Assembly (NCBI RefSeq): GCF_050753345.1 | Contig: NZ_JBLZFX010000021.1 | Coordinates: 9,138 to 73,137, forward strand | DNA: 64,000 nucleotides | Direction of reading: 5' to 3' | From: Alkalinema pantanalense | Lineage (GTDB): Bacteria > Cyanobacteriota > Cyanobacteriia > Leptolyngbyales > Leptolyngbyaceae | Part shown: positions 24,840-33,181 of the stretch, piece by piece | Position numbering within the stretch: position 1 is the stretch's first letter | Layout: each line of letters starts with the position of its first letter | Position numbers and translations under genes: made by a program | The notes under the pieces: model-generated | Database searches by the model: none | Told to the model about the DNA's origin: nothing | What the model saw: only the letters and a program-made list of their open reading frames with translations

Positions 24840-25772
24840 GTGATTTCTTTTTCAGCCAAACCTTCTGCTTCACCCAAGTTGCTCATTTGTCTTTTCGGAG
24901 CAACTCAAGCGGTGATGGATGCCGCCAAAACAGTTTTGGATCCAGATCGATATAGCGTGATCATCCCGACCTCCCAGTCGGAATTTTTCCATGTCATTGA
25001 AGCAGAACGCCAGCAAATTGATTGCTTAATACTGCATACGGGGCCGTCTTTGGCCAATCTGATTAGTTGGCTCCATGACCATGCTACGTTGCTTCCCACC
25101 ATCATCTTGCAGCCTGCAAGCATTACCGATCCATCTACACAACAGGCACTGTTACCTGGAACGGCTGACTTCGATCGGGTATTTTTCTATCACAGTGCAG
25201 AAATTTGCTTATCCGAAACCCATTTGGACTACCTAGGCGATGAAATTAATCGGGCGATCGCCGAGTTCTTGACGCTGTCACCTGTCTGTCGTTTGCCAGT
25301 TACCCCCGCTGCTGAGCCAGATTTAACCACGGATTTGACCACCCAAAATTTTTTAATGCTGCAACAGCGTCGATTGACAGACAAGCTGAAAGAGCGCCTA
25401 GGCTATCTGGGGGTGTATTACAAACGGAGTCCTCGCAATTTCCTCCGTAATCTCCCGGTCAACGAACAACACACCTTCCTACAGGAATTGAAGAAGAGTT
25501 ATCGAGAAATTATCATTGGCTATTTTTCAGATGGTGCCTCATTGAATCAAAAGATTGATGCTTATGTAGATGTTGCATTTCTTGCAGACATTCCAGTATC
25601 AAAAGTTGTAGAAATCCATATGGAAATTATGGATGAATTTGCGAAGCAGTTAAAATTAGAAGGACGAAGCGAGGAAGTCGTCTTAGACTACCGCTTAACA
25701 CTGATTGATACCCTAGCCCATCTCTGTGAAATGTATCGTCGTTCTATCCCCAGAGAATCATCCGACTCCTAG
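24840..25772 (+). CDS. kaiA: Circadian clock protein KaiA
   Basis: KaiA stimulates KaiC autophosphorylation by holding the KaiC A-loop exposed. 310 residues. The N-terminal pseudo-receiver domain (about 12-165; KLLICLFGATQAVMDAAKTV, DCLILHTGPSLANL) is less conserved, as usual. The C-terminal four-helix KaiC-binding domain (about 185-305) is strongly conserved: LGYLGVYYKRSPRNFLRNLP, KVVEIHMEIMDEFAKQLK, EGRSEEVVLDYRLTLIDTLA and HLCEMYRRSIPRE. The start is GTG 24840 (MISFSAKPSASPKLLIC). No good ribosome binding site is visible. A full-length two-domain KaiA, unlike the short forms found in some filamentous strains. Confidence 0.95.
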   Translation: MISFSAKPSASPKLLICLFGATQAVMDAAKTVLDPDRYSVIIPTSQSEFFHVIEAERQQIDCLILHTGPSLANLISWLHDHATLLPTIILQPASITDPSTQQALLPGTADFDRVFFYHSAEICLSETHLDYLGDEINRAIAEFLTLSPVCRLPVTPAAEPDLTTDLTTQNFLMLQQRRLTDKLKERLGYLGVYYKRSPRNFLRNLPVNEQHTFLQELKKSYREIIIGYFSDGASLNQKIDAYVDVAFLADIPVSKVVEIHMEIMDEFAKQLKLEGRSEEVVLDYRLTLIDTLAHLCEMYRRSIPRESSDS

Positions 25773-26313
25773 ATCCAACCCTCCAGAGTCAGCTCCGTAG
25801 ATTAAATCCCATAGACTCAGCTTGATAGCTCAGATTGATAGACCAATAGAACATCCCCCCAGTCAGACTCATTACCTACAAGCAAAACTGAGTTACAGAA
25901 GAGTCTGAATTCATCATTAGCTGAGATTCACCGCTAGCTGAATTCCCTGGTAATCAGTCAGTTTCGTTATCTTTCAGCAAAACTTTAGTTAGACTGTAGG
26001 CTGCAAATCAGCTCTTTTGTGCCCTCGTCATTCAAGCAATTCTGTAAATTATCTGTGAATCAGCGGGATTTTGTAAATCAGCCGATAGCATAACTGTTGT
26101 TCTAAGTCACTGATTCGGACTCATTCGTCAGCAACCCCTTTCTCAGAAACCCCTTTCATTGTGTCTATCGGTGTTATGCCTGATCCCCACTGAAGTGATC
26201 TGCCATTCAATGGATAGCTCATCGTTGATCAAGCTGATTCAATAACTCTAACTTCAGCGTTTTTCTAGTCATTCCAACCGACGTCCGCGCTGTGCTCCAC
26301 TGTGGTAAGTCCT
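25773..26313. promoter_or_regulatory. kaiA-kaiB intergenic region
   Basis: A 541 bp gap without a gene, long enough to hold a separate kaiBC promoter, as in the studied clock loci. It is rich in short TGA/AGATT-containing repeats (for example AGCTTGATAGCTCAGATTGATAG at about 25820-25842 split in two similar halves). I cannot pick a -10/-35 pair with confidence. Confidence 0.45.
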
Positions 26314-26658
26314 ATGCAAGCAACTCGAAAAACTTACGTTCTCAAGCTTTACGTCGCTGGGAATACGCCGAACTCCATTCGTGCGCTGAAAACACTTAAC
26401 AACATCCTGGAAGAAGAATTTCAAGGCGTCTATGCCCTCAAAGTCATTGACGTTCTTAAAAATCCTCAATTAGCGGAAGAGGATAAGATCTTAGCGACAC
26501 CGACCCTAGCAAAATTATTGCCCCCGCCGGTTCGAAAAATCATTGGAGATCTATCCGATCGGGAGCGGGTTCTGATTGGCCTTGACCTGCTCTACAGTGA
26601 ACTCCAGGATGAAAAAAACGATGCGTGGCAGGATCAGCCTCCCACCCCAGAAACTTAG
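26314..26658 (+). CDS. kaiB: Circadian clock protein KaiB
   Basis: KaiB binds phosphorylated KaiC after switching from its ground fold to a thioredoxin-like fold. It then sequesters KaiA and recruits the output kinases. 114 residues from ATG 26314. The core RKTYVLKLYVAGNTPNSIRA, LKVIDVLKNPQLAEEDKILA, TPTLAKLLPPPVRKIIGDLS and RERVLIGLDLLY is nearly identical to KaiB1 of the main clock. The C-terminal tail (SELQDEKNDAWQDQPPTPET) is acidic and Pro-rich, longer than the S. elongatus protein. A GTG at 26302 would add four residues. kaiC follows after 113 bases. Confidence 0.97.
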   Translation: MQATRKTYVLKLYVAGNTPNSIRALKTLNNILEEEFQGVYALKVIDVLKNPQLAEEDKILATPTLAKLLPPPVRKIIGDLSDRERVLIGLDLLYSELQDEKNDAWQDQPPTPET

Positions 26659-26771
26659 GAAAACTGGGAATCGACCATGAGTTTGCATTTTTTGTGATAA
26701 AAACATGAGAAGTGTTACAAACCTTTGATCAAGACTTTGCGGGAGTTTACTCCGGCGTTTGATAAATTTCT

Positions 26772-28328
26772 ATGGATGCCAACAAGCAATCTGAACCACG
26801 GAGTCGCTCAGAACTAGTCGGGGTGCAAAAAATTCGCACCATGATTGAGGGCTTCGATGATATTAGCCATGGCGGGTTTCCAGTCGGTCGCACCAGTTTG
26901 GTGAGTGGCACGTCAGGAACCGGAAAAACCCTTTTTGCCGTTCAATTTCTTTACAATGGCATCACCCAGTTTGACGAAGCAGGTATTTTTGTCACCTTCG
27001 AAGAATCAACCGCAGACATCATCAAAAATGCCGTGAGCTTTGGATGGGATCTCCAGAAACTGATTGATGAAGGGAAATTGTTTGTTCTAGATGCCTCCCC
27101 TGATCCCGAAGGACAGGAAGTGGTAGGGAACTTTGATTTTTCAGCGCTGATTGAGCGGATCCAGTATGCTATCCGCAAATACAAAGCCAAACGGGTTTCG
27201 ATTGACTCCGTGACGGCTCTATTCCAACAGTATGATTCTGCTTCTGTCGTCCGCCGCGAAATTCTTCGCCTAGTTTCTCGACTTAAGCAGATTGGGGTCA
27301 CAACGGTCATTACCACCGAACGCACCGAGGAGTACGGCCCCGTAGCCCGGTTTGGCGTGGAGGAATTTGTTTCCGACAATGTCGTGATTGTGCGCAACGT
27401 TCTGGAGGGTGAACGGCGACGGCGCACCATGGAAATCCTGAAACTGCGCGGTACAACCCATATGAAGGGGGAATATCCCTTCACAATTACCGATCAGGGG
27501 ATCAACATCTTTCCCTTGGGCGCAATGCGGCTCACTCAGCGATCGTCCAATGCCCGCGTCTCCTCCGGGGTCAAAACCTTGGATGAAATGTGTGGGGGCG
27601 GCTTTTTCAAGGATTCCATCATCCTGGCAACGGGGGCCACGGGAACCGGAAAAACCCTTTTGGTCAGCAAATTTCTCCAGGAAGGCTGTCGGCAGGGGGA
27701 ACGAGCTATTTTATTCGCCTACGAAGAGTCTCGGGCTCAACTGTCTCGCAACGCCTACTCCTGGGGCATTGACTTTGAAGAATTGGAACAACAGGGATTG
27801 CTCAAAATCATCTGTGCCTACCCAGAATCGGCAGGACTGGAGGATCACCTGCAAATCATTAAGTCGGAAATTGCTGAATTCAAACCCACGCGCATCGCGA
27901 TCGACTCCCTCTCAGCCCTGGCTCGGGGAGTTAGCAATAATGCCTTCCGGCAATTTGTGATTGGGGTGACAGGTTTCGCCAAGCAGGAAGAAATCACCGG
28001 CTTCTTCACCAACACCACCGACCAGTTCATGGGGTCTCACTCGATCACAGATTCCCATATTTCCACCATCACCGACACAATCATCATGTTGCAGTATGTG
28101 GAAATTCGGGGTGAGATGTCGCGGGCACTCAACGTCTTCAAGATGCGGGGTTCCTGGCACGACAAAGGCATCCGGGAATACACCATTAGTGCCCAAGGGC
28201 CTGAAATCAAGGATTCCTTCCGCAATTTCGAGCGCATCATCAGTGGTTCACCGACGCGCATCGAGATCAACGAAAAGGCCGAATTGGGTCGGATTGCTAA
28301 AGGACTGAAGCTAGACGACAGCTTGTAA
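26772..28328 (+). CDS. kaiC: Circadian clock ATPase/kinase KaiC
   Basis: KaiC is the hexameric core of the oscillator, with slow ATPase (CI) and autokinase/phosphatase (CII) activity. 518 residues. CI has Walker A SGTSGTGKT and catalytic E77/E78 (FVTFEES). CII has GATGTGKT and E318/E319 (AYEESRAQLSRN). The phosphosites S431 and T432 (DSHISTITD) fall at exactly the S. elongatus numbers. The tail NFERIISGSPTRIEINEKAE holds the A-loop and KaiA-binding region. Sequence type is KaiC1, as expected with an adjacent kaiA and kaiB. ATG 26772 start. Confidence 0.98.
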   Translation: MDANKQSEPRSRSELVGVQKIRTMIEGFDDISHGGFPVGRTSLVSGTSGTGKTLFAVQFLYNGITQFDEAGIFVTFEESTADIIKNAVSFGWDLQKLIDEGKLFVLDASPDPEGQEVVGNFDFSALIERIQYAIRKYKAKRVSIDSVTALFQQYDSASVVRREILRLVSRLKQIGVTTVITTERTEEYGPVARFGVEEFVSDNVVIVRNVLEGERRRRTMEILKLRGTTHMKGEYPFTITDQGINIFPLGAMRLTQRSSNARVSSGVKTLDEMCGGGFFKDSIILATGATGTGKTLLVSKFLQEGCRQGERAILFAYEESRAQLSRNAYSWGIDFEELEQQGLLKIICAYPESAGLEDHLQIIKSEIAEFKPTRIAIDSLSALARGVSNNAFRQFVIGVTGFAKQEEITGFFTNTTDQFMGSHSITDSHISTITDTIIMLQYVEIRGEMSRALNVFKMRGSWHDKGIREYTISAQGPEIKDSFRNFERIISGSPTRIEINEKAELGRIAKGLKLDDSL

Positions 28329-28565
28329 CCAGTTAGAACGGCAGCAGGTTGAAGCGAGGGCTGCTGGGAGGAAGGGCTGCTGATCTCGTGGTTGGTTCTT
28401 CGAACAGGCAACCCTCGTTCGAAGTCAAGCGACCTCAGGTGATAGGTTCTGTAGGATGACAGGTCAAGCCGGATTTCTCCCATGTAGAATCCTGTCTTTG
28501 TGAGAATTCCACGGCAGAATTAAGATAGTATTCTGTGAAATTTTGACAAACTCGATAAACCTGCC

Positions 28566-31202
28566 ATGGCAACCCCGCAAACCCCGGCTCCTTTGAGCGG
28601 CGCACAAATTCGCCAACAGTTTCTGGACTTCTTTACAAGCAAGGGACATCAGCCCATGGCGAGTGCCTCCCTTGTCCCTGAAGATCCTACGGTACTGCTG
28701 ACGATCGCGGGGATGCTGCCGTTTAAACCGATTTTTCTGGGCCAGCGCCAACCGGAGTTTCCTCGGGCAACCACCTCCCAAAAATGCATTCGCACCAATG
28801 ACATTGAGAATGTGGGTCGCACCGCTCGCCACCATACATTCTTTGAAATGCTGGGCAACTTCAGCTTCGGCGACTATTTCAAGAAGCAAGCGATCGCCTA
28901 TGCTTGGGAACTGACCACCGAAGTGTTTCAAATTCCGCCCGATCGGGTCGTGGTGAGCGTCTTTGAAGAGGATGACGAAGCCTTTGCCCTCTGGCGCGAT
29001 GACATTGGTATTCCCGCCCATCGGATTCAGCGCATGGGGGCAGACGACAACTTCTGGGTGTCCGGCCCCACAGGCCCCTGTGGCCCTTGCTCGGAACTGT
29101 ACTACGACTTCAAGCCAGAGCTGGGTGATCAGCATATTGATCTAGAAGATGACTCGCGCTTCATCGAGTTCTACAACCTGGTTTTCATGCAGTACAACCG
29201 GGACGCCGAAGGCAAACTGACGCCCCTGCAAAACCAGAACATTGACACTGGCATGGGACTGGAGCGCATGGCGCAGATTCTCCAGAAAAAGCCCAATAAC
29301 TACGAAACCGATCTGATTTTCCCGATTATCGAAACCGCCGCAGCCCTGGCAGGCATTGATTACTCTGCCGCTGGCGCAGAAACCCAGGTTTCCCTGAAGG
29401 TGATTGGGGATCATGTCCGGGCCGTGGTGCATATGATTGCCGATGGCATTACGGCTTCCAATGAGGGTCGGGGCTATATTTTGCGGCGCTTAATTCGCCG
29501 GGTCGTGCGCCATGGGCGCTTGCTCGGGATTCAGGAAAACTTCACCGTCAAAGTTGCAGAAACTGCCATTCAGTTATCCGAAGTGCAATATCCCAATGTA
29601 CGGGAACGGGAAGACTTCATTAAATCGAATCTACAACTGGAAGAACAACGCTTCCGAGAAACCCTCGATCGCGGTGAGAAGTTGCTAGAGGAAATCCTCG
29701 ATCGGGTCAAGAACACGATTCCGGGCGAAGATGCCTTTGTTCTCTATGACACCTATGGCTTTCCGGTGGAACTGACCCAGGAAATTGCCGAGGAAAAAGG
29801 CTTGACCGTTGATATGGCTGGCTTCAATGCGGAAATGGAGAAACAGCGGGAACGAGCAAAAGCCGCCCATAAATCGATCGATCTAACAATTCAAGGCTCT
29901 CTAGATACCCTCGCGGAACACATTCATCCCACGGATTTCCTAGGCCATCAGCAAACTAGCCATTCCGCCAAAGTGGAACTCTTGTTGGTTAACGGTGAAC
30001 CTGTGGAAACCGCAGCCGCAGGAACAGCGGTACAAATTATTGTGGACAAAACGCCCTTTTATGCGGAATCCGGCGGACAAATCGGCGATCGCGGTTACTT
30101 CTCCACCGGGGACACATTGGTGCGCATCGAAGATGTGCAAAAGGAATCTGGCTTCTTCGTGCACCATGGCAAAGTGGAACGGGGCATCCTTCAAACGGGA
30201 TCCGTAGTCACTGCACAGATTGATTTGGCCTGCCGTCGCCGCGCCCAAGCCAACCACTCGGCAACGCACCTCTTGCAGTCAGCCCTGAAGAAGCTCGTGG
30301 ATGACAATATTGGTCAAGCGGGATCCTTAGTCTCCTTCGATCGCCTGCGATTCGACTTCAACTATGCCAAGGCCCTCACCCCGGAGCAAATCCAACAGGT
30401 GGAGGAACAGGTGAATCTCTGGATCGCAGAAGCCCATGGATCCGTGATTGCAGAAATGTCCCTGAGCGACGCCAAGGCCAAGGGAGCTACCGCCATGTTT
30501 GGCGAGAAATACGCCGATGTGGTGCGCGTCATCGATTTTCCCGGCGTCTCCATGGAACTTTGTGGCGGCACCCATGTGAACAACACGGCAGAAATTGGCG
30601 TGTTCAAAATCATCTCGGAAACGGGGGTTGCTGCGGGGATCCGTCGGATTGAAGCCGTCGCAGGGCCAGCGGTATTGGACTACCTGAATGTGCGGGAAGC
30701 CGTCGTTAAGGATCTCAGCGATCGCTTCAAGGTTAAACCTGAGGAAATCAGCGATCGCATCACCAGTTTGCAAACCGAACTGAAGGATACTCAAAAACAA
30801 TTGGCCGCCACCAAGGCTCAGTTAGCTGTGGCCAAATCCGATCAACTGTTGGCAGCAGCAGTGGAGATCGGATCCTTCAAAGTACTCGTGGCGGAATTGT
30901 CGGGAGCGGATGCAGACTCGCTCAAGAGTGCAGCGGAGACTTTGTTACAAAAATTGGGAGAGGGCGCTGTGGTTCTCGGCTCTAGTCCTGAAGAAGGCAA
31001 GGTTAATTTTGTCGCCACCTTTGCCAAGGGTGTCGTAGACAAAGGATTGCAAGCGGGGAAAGTCGTCGGCGCGATCGCTAAAATCTGCGGCGGTGGCGGC
31101 GGTGGTCGGCCCAACTTTGCCCAGGCTGGGGGACGGGATGCCAGTAACCTCCAAGCGGCCTTAGAAGAAGCCAAACAGCAACTCACAACAGGACTTAGCT
31201 AG
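28566..31202 (+). CDS. alaS: Alanyl-tRNA synthetase
   Basis: An 878-residue class II synthetase that charges tRNA-Ala and edits mischarged Ser/Gly. The N-terminal catalytic core has IRQQFLDFFTSKGHQ, SLVPEDPTVLLTIAGMLPFK and RTARHHTFFEMLGNFSFGDY. The editing domain has the zinc motif HSATHLLQSAL and CGGTHVNNTAEIG. The C-terminal domain contains the Gly-rich ICGGGGGGRPNFAQAGG. Length is standard. ATG 28566. It is followed by a terminator and pgk. Confidence 0.97.
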   Translation: MATPQTPAPLSGAQIRQQFLDFFTSKGHQPMASASLVPEDPTVLLTIAGMLPFKPIFLGQRQPEFPRATTSQKCIRTNDIENVGRTARHHTFFEMLGNFSFGDYFKKQAIAYAWELTTEVFQIPPDRVVVSVFEEDDEAFALWRDDIGIPAHRIQRMGADDNFWVSGPTGPCGPCSELYYDFKPELGDQHIDLEDDSRFIEFYNLVFMQYNRDAEGKLTPLQNQNIDTGMGLERMAQILQKKPNNYETDLIFPIIETAAALAGIDYSAAGAETQVSLKVIGDHVRAVVHMIADGITASNEGRGYILRRLIRRVVRHGRLLGIQENFTVKVAETAIQLSEVQYPNVREREDFIKSNLQLEEQRFRETLDRGEKLLEEILDRVKNTIPGEDAFVLYDTYGFPVELTQEIAEEKGLTVDMAGFNAEMEKQRERAKAAHKSIDLTIQGSLDTLAEHIHPTDFLGHQQTSHSAKVELLLVNGEPVETAAAGTAVQIIVDKTPFYAESGGQIGDRGYFSTGDTLVRIEDVQKESGFFVHHGKVERGILQTGSVVTAQIDLACRRRAQANHSATHLLQSALKKLVDDNIGQAGSLVSFDRLRFDFNYAKALTPEQIQQVEEQVNLWIAEAHGSVIAEMSLSDAKAKGATAMFGEKYADVVRVIDFPGVSMELCGGTHVNNTAEIGVFKIISETGVAAGIRRIEAVAGPAVLDYLNVREAVVKDLSDRFKVKPEEISDRITSLQTELKDTQKQLAATKAQLAVAKSDQLLAAAVEIGSFKVLVAELSGADADSLKSAAETLLQKLGEGAVVLGSSPEEGKVNFVATFAKGVVDKGLQAGKVVGAIAKICGGGGGGRPNFAQAGGRDASNLQAALEEAKQQLTTGLS

Positions 31203-31266
31203 CCGTCTAGCAACTCTTCTCTGCCAGGGTTGTACTTGAACTCGCTTTGAGTTGCCCTACACCCAT

Positions 31267-31329
31267 AAAATCTCCATCTAGGGTCTTCGATCGTCAGTTG
31301 ACGATTAACCCTCCCGGTGGAGATTTTTT
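31267..31329 (+). terminator. Terminator-like long hairpin between alaS and pgk
   Basis: AAAATCTCCA (31267-31276) pairs with TGGAGATTTT (31318-31327). A second inner pairing TAGGGT/AACCCT and a small TCGTCAGTTGACGA hairpin lie in the loop. A run of T closes the right arm. Best read as an alaS terminator or attenuator ahead of pgk. Confidence 0.7.
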
Positions 31330-31437
31330 CGTCGGCAAATTCTTAAAAAATAGGGGATCGTATGTAACGAATTAATGCGACTATATGGACTAGGTACAAA
31401 AACTTATCCAAATAATCTATCGAGGGAGAGTCGATCC

Positions 31438-32640
31438 GTGCCTAAGAAGACGATCGAAAACTTGACTGCCGCTGATTTACAAGGCAAGCGCGTATTTGTC
31501 CGTGTAGACTTCAACGTGCCCGTAGATGAGAATCGCAATATCACCGACGATACTCGGATCCGGGCTGCTCTGCCCACCATTCAAAACCTCACTTCCAAGG
31601 GCGCAAAAGTAATCTTGGCTAGCCACTTCGGTCGTCCCAAGGGTGTGGATGACAAACTGCGTTTGGATCCCGTTGCAAAACGGTTGTCTGAACTCCTCGG
31701 AAAATCCGTTGTCAAAACCGACGACTGCATCGGCGATGAAGTTGCCGCAAAAGTCGGTGCCATGAATGATGGCGATGTTTTGTTGCTGGAAAACGTTCGG
31801 TTCTATCCTGAAGAAGAAAAGAACGATCCCGAATTCGCCAAGAAACTGGCTTCCGTTGCTGACCTTTACGTCAACGATGCCTTTGGTACCGCCCACCGCG
31901 CCCATGCCTCCACCGAAGGCGTGACCAAGTATCTCAGCCCCTCTGTAGCAGGGCTCTTGGTAGAAAAAGAACTACAATTCCTGCAAGAAGCGATCGAAAA
32001 TCCCCAACGGCCTTTGGCGGCGATCGTCGGCGGCTCCAAAGTTTCCAGCAAAATCGGCGTAATCGAAACGTTGCTGGAAAAAGTAGACAAGCTATTCATC
32101 GGCGGCGGCATGGTCTTCACCTTCTACAAAGCCCGTGGCCTGTCCGTCGGCAGCTCTTTGGTGGAAGATGACAAGCTGGAACTGGCGAAGTCATTAGAAA
32201 TTAAAGCCAAAGAAAAAGGCGTTGACTTGCTGCTACCCACCGATGTGGTCGTAGCAGATAAATTCTCCGCTGAAGCCAATACCCAAACCGTGGCCGCCGA
32301 TGCAATTCCCGACGGCTGGATGGGTCTGGACATTGGCCCCGACTCCGTAGAGACCTTCCAATCGGCTCTAGCTGACTGTAAGAGCGTCATCTGGAACGGC
32401 CCCATGGGTGTATTTGAAATCGATAAGTTCGCCAAGGGCACGGAAGCGATCGCGAATACTCTGGCTGGGTTAACGCCCCAAGGTTGCACTACCATCATCG
32501 GCGGCGGCGACTCTGTTGCAGCCGTAGAAAAAGTAGGGGTCGCTAGCCAAATGAGTCACATTTCAACGGGTGGCGGTGCTAGCTTAGAACTGCTCGAAGG
32601 CAAAGTTCTCCCCGGCATTGCAGCTTTAGATGAAGCGTAA
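31438..32640 (+). CDS. pgk: Phosphoglycerate kinase
   Basis: The enzyme of the Calvin cycle and glycolysis that interconverts 3-phosphoglycerate and 1,3-bisphosphoglycerate. 400 residues in two Rossmann-like lobes. Motifs: KRVFVRVDFNVPVDENRNIT, ILASHFGRPKG, LLENVRFYPEEEKND, VNDAFGTAHRAHAST, GPMGVFEIDKFA and the C-terminal TIIGGGDSVAAVEK. The start is GTG 31438, with GAGGGAGAG 7 bases upstream; the open frame continues upstream to 31375 but without a ribosome site or conservation. A strong terminator follows at 32657. Confidence 0.97.
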   Translation: MPKKTIENLTAADLQGKRVFVRVDFNVPVDENRNITDDTRIRAALPTIQNLTSKGAKVILASHFGRPKGVDDKLRLDPVAKRLSELLGKSVVKTDDCIGDEVAAKVGAMNDGDVLLLENVRFYPEEEKNDPEFAKKLASVADLYVNDAFGTAHRAHASTEGVTKYLSPSVAGLLVEKELQFLQEAIENPQRPLAAIVGGSKVSSKIGVIETLLEKVDKLFIGGGMVFTFYKARGLSVGSSLVEDDKLELAKSLEIKAKEKGVDLLLPTDVVVADKFSAEANTQTVAADAIPDGWMGLDIGPDSVETFQSALADCKSVIWNGPMGVFEIDKFAKGTEAIANTLAGLTPQGCTTIIGGGDSVAAVEKVGVASQMSHISTGGGASLELLEGKVLPGIAALDEA

Positions 32641-32656
32641 ATTGCAGAATTAAATT

Positions 32657-32692
32657 GCTAAGGGCTTGATCAGTCCTTAGCTAAATTTTTTG
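32657..32692 (+). terminator. Rho-independent terminator after pgk
   Basis: GCTAAGG (32657-32663) pairs with CCTTAGC (32675-32681), followed by TAAATTTTTTG. It starts 16 bases after the pgk stop codon. Confidence 0.85.
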
Positions 32693-33048
32693 TTTCTACA
32701 AGCATGGTTCATACCATGTTTTTTTGTGCAATTTTTTCTGCACAGTTTCTCAATCTGCACGGTTTCTCACGGTCGGGGCGGTTGCTACAGGGGGCTGCGC
32801 GATCGATCACATTTTGTGTCTAGCGTAACCAGAATTCAAGAAAAAGATTTTCCACCGTCCCAATCACGTTTCCTTGACCTTAGCTTGAATAGCTGCCCAA
32901 ATGCTGGAACCTTGATGGTAGAGATCACTCAAACAACAAACTGTTTCTGGAGCAACTCGTCAGATTATCTGTATGACAAGCCTTTCAGAGATTTTCTAAC
33001 ATCGTCATGAATCATACAAGACCCACACTGTGAGCAGGGACATACCGT

Positions 33049-33098
33049 AGACTTAGGGGATCTCAAGACTTAGGGGACTCAAGACTTAGGGGAGCTCA
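33049..33098. repeat. Three tandem 16-bp repeats
   Basis: The unit AGACTTAGGGGACTCA is present three times in close succession with small changes. It lies in the 541 bp gap between pgk and the convergent M23 peptidase gene. The remainder of that gap shows the pgk terminator on one side and the peptidase terminator on the other; no gene is supported. Confidence 0.7.
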
Positions 33099-33112
33099 GC
33101 CTGGTTCTCAGC

Positions 33113-33144
33113 AAAAAGGAGGGAGCCCAATTAGGCTCCCTCCC
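33113..33144 (-). terminator. Terminator of the LysM/M23 peptidase gene
   Basis: On the minus strand GGGAGGGAGCC and GGCTCCCTCC form a G+C-rich 10-bp stem with a six-base loop, followed by TTTTT. It lies about 40 bases after the peptidase stop codon. Confidence 0.88.
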
Positions 33145-33181
33145 AGTTTCACTTCCACAAGAACCTAGCGGTAAGCGCTAA

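Noticed and set aside
32690..33010. 106-codon frame after pgk
   Set aside because: It begins in the tail of the pgk terminator, has many Cys/Phe/Ser without any domain pattern and no ribosome site.
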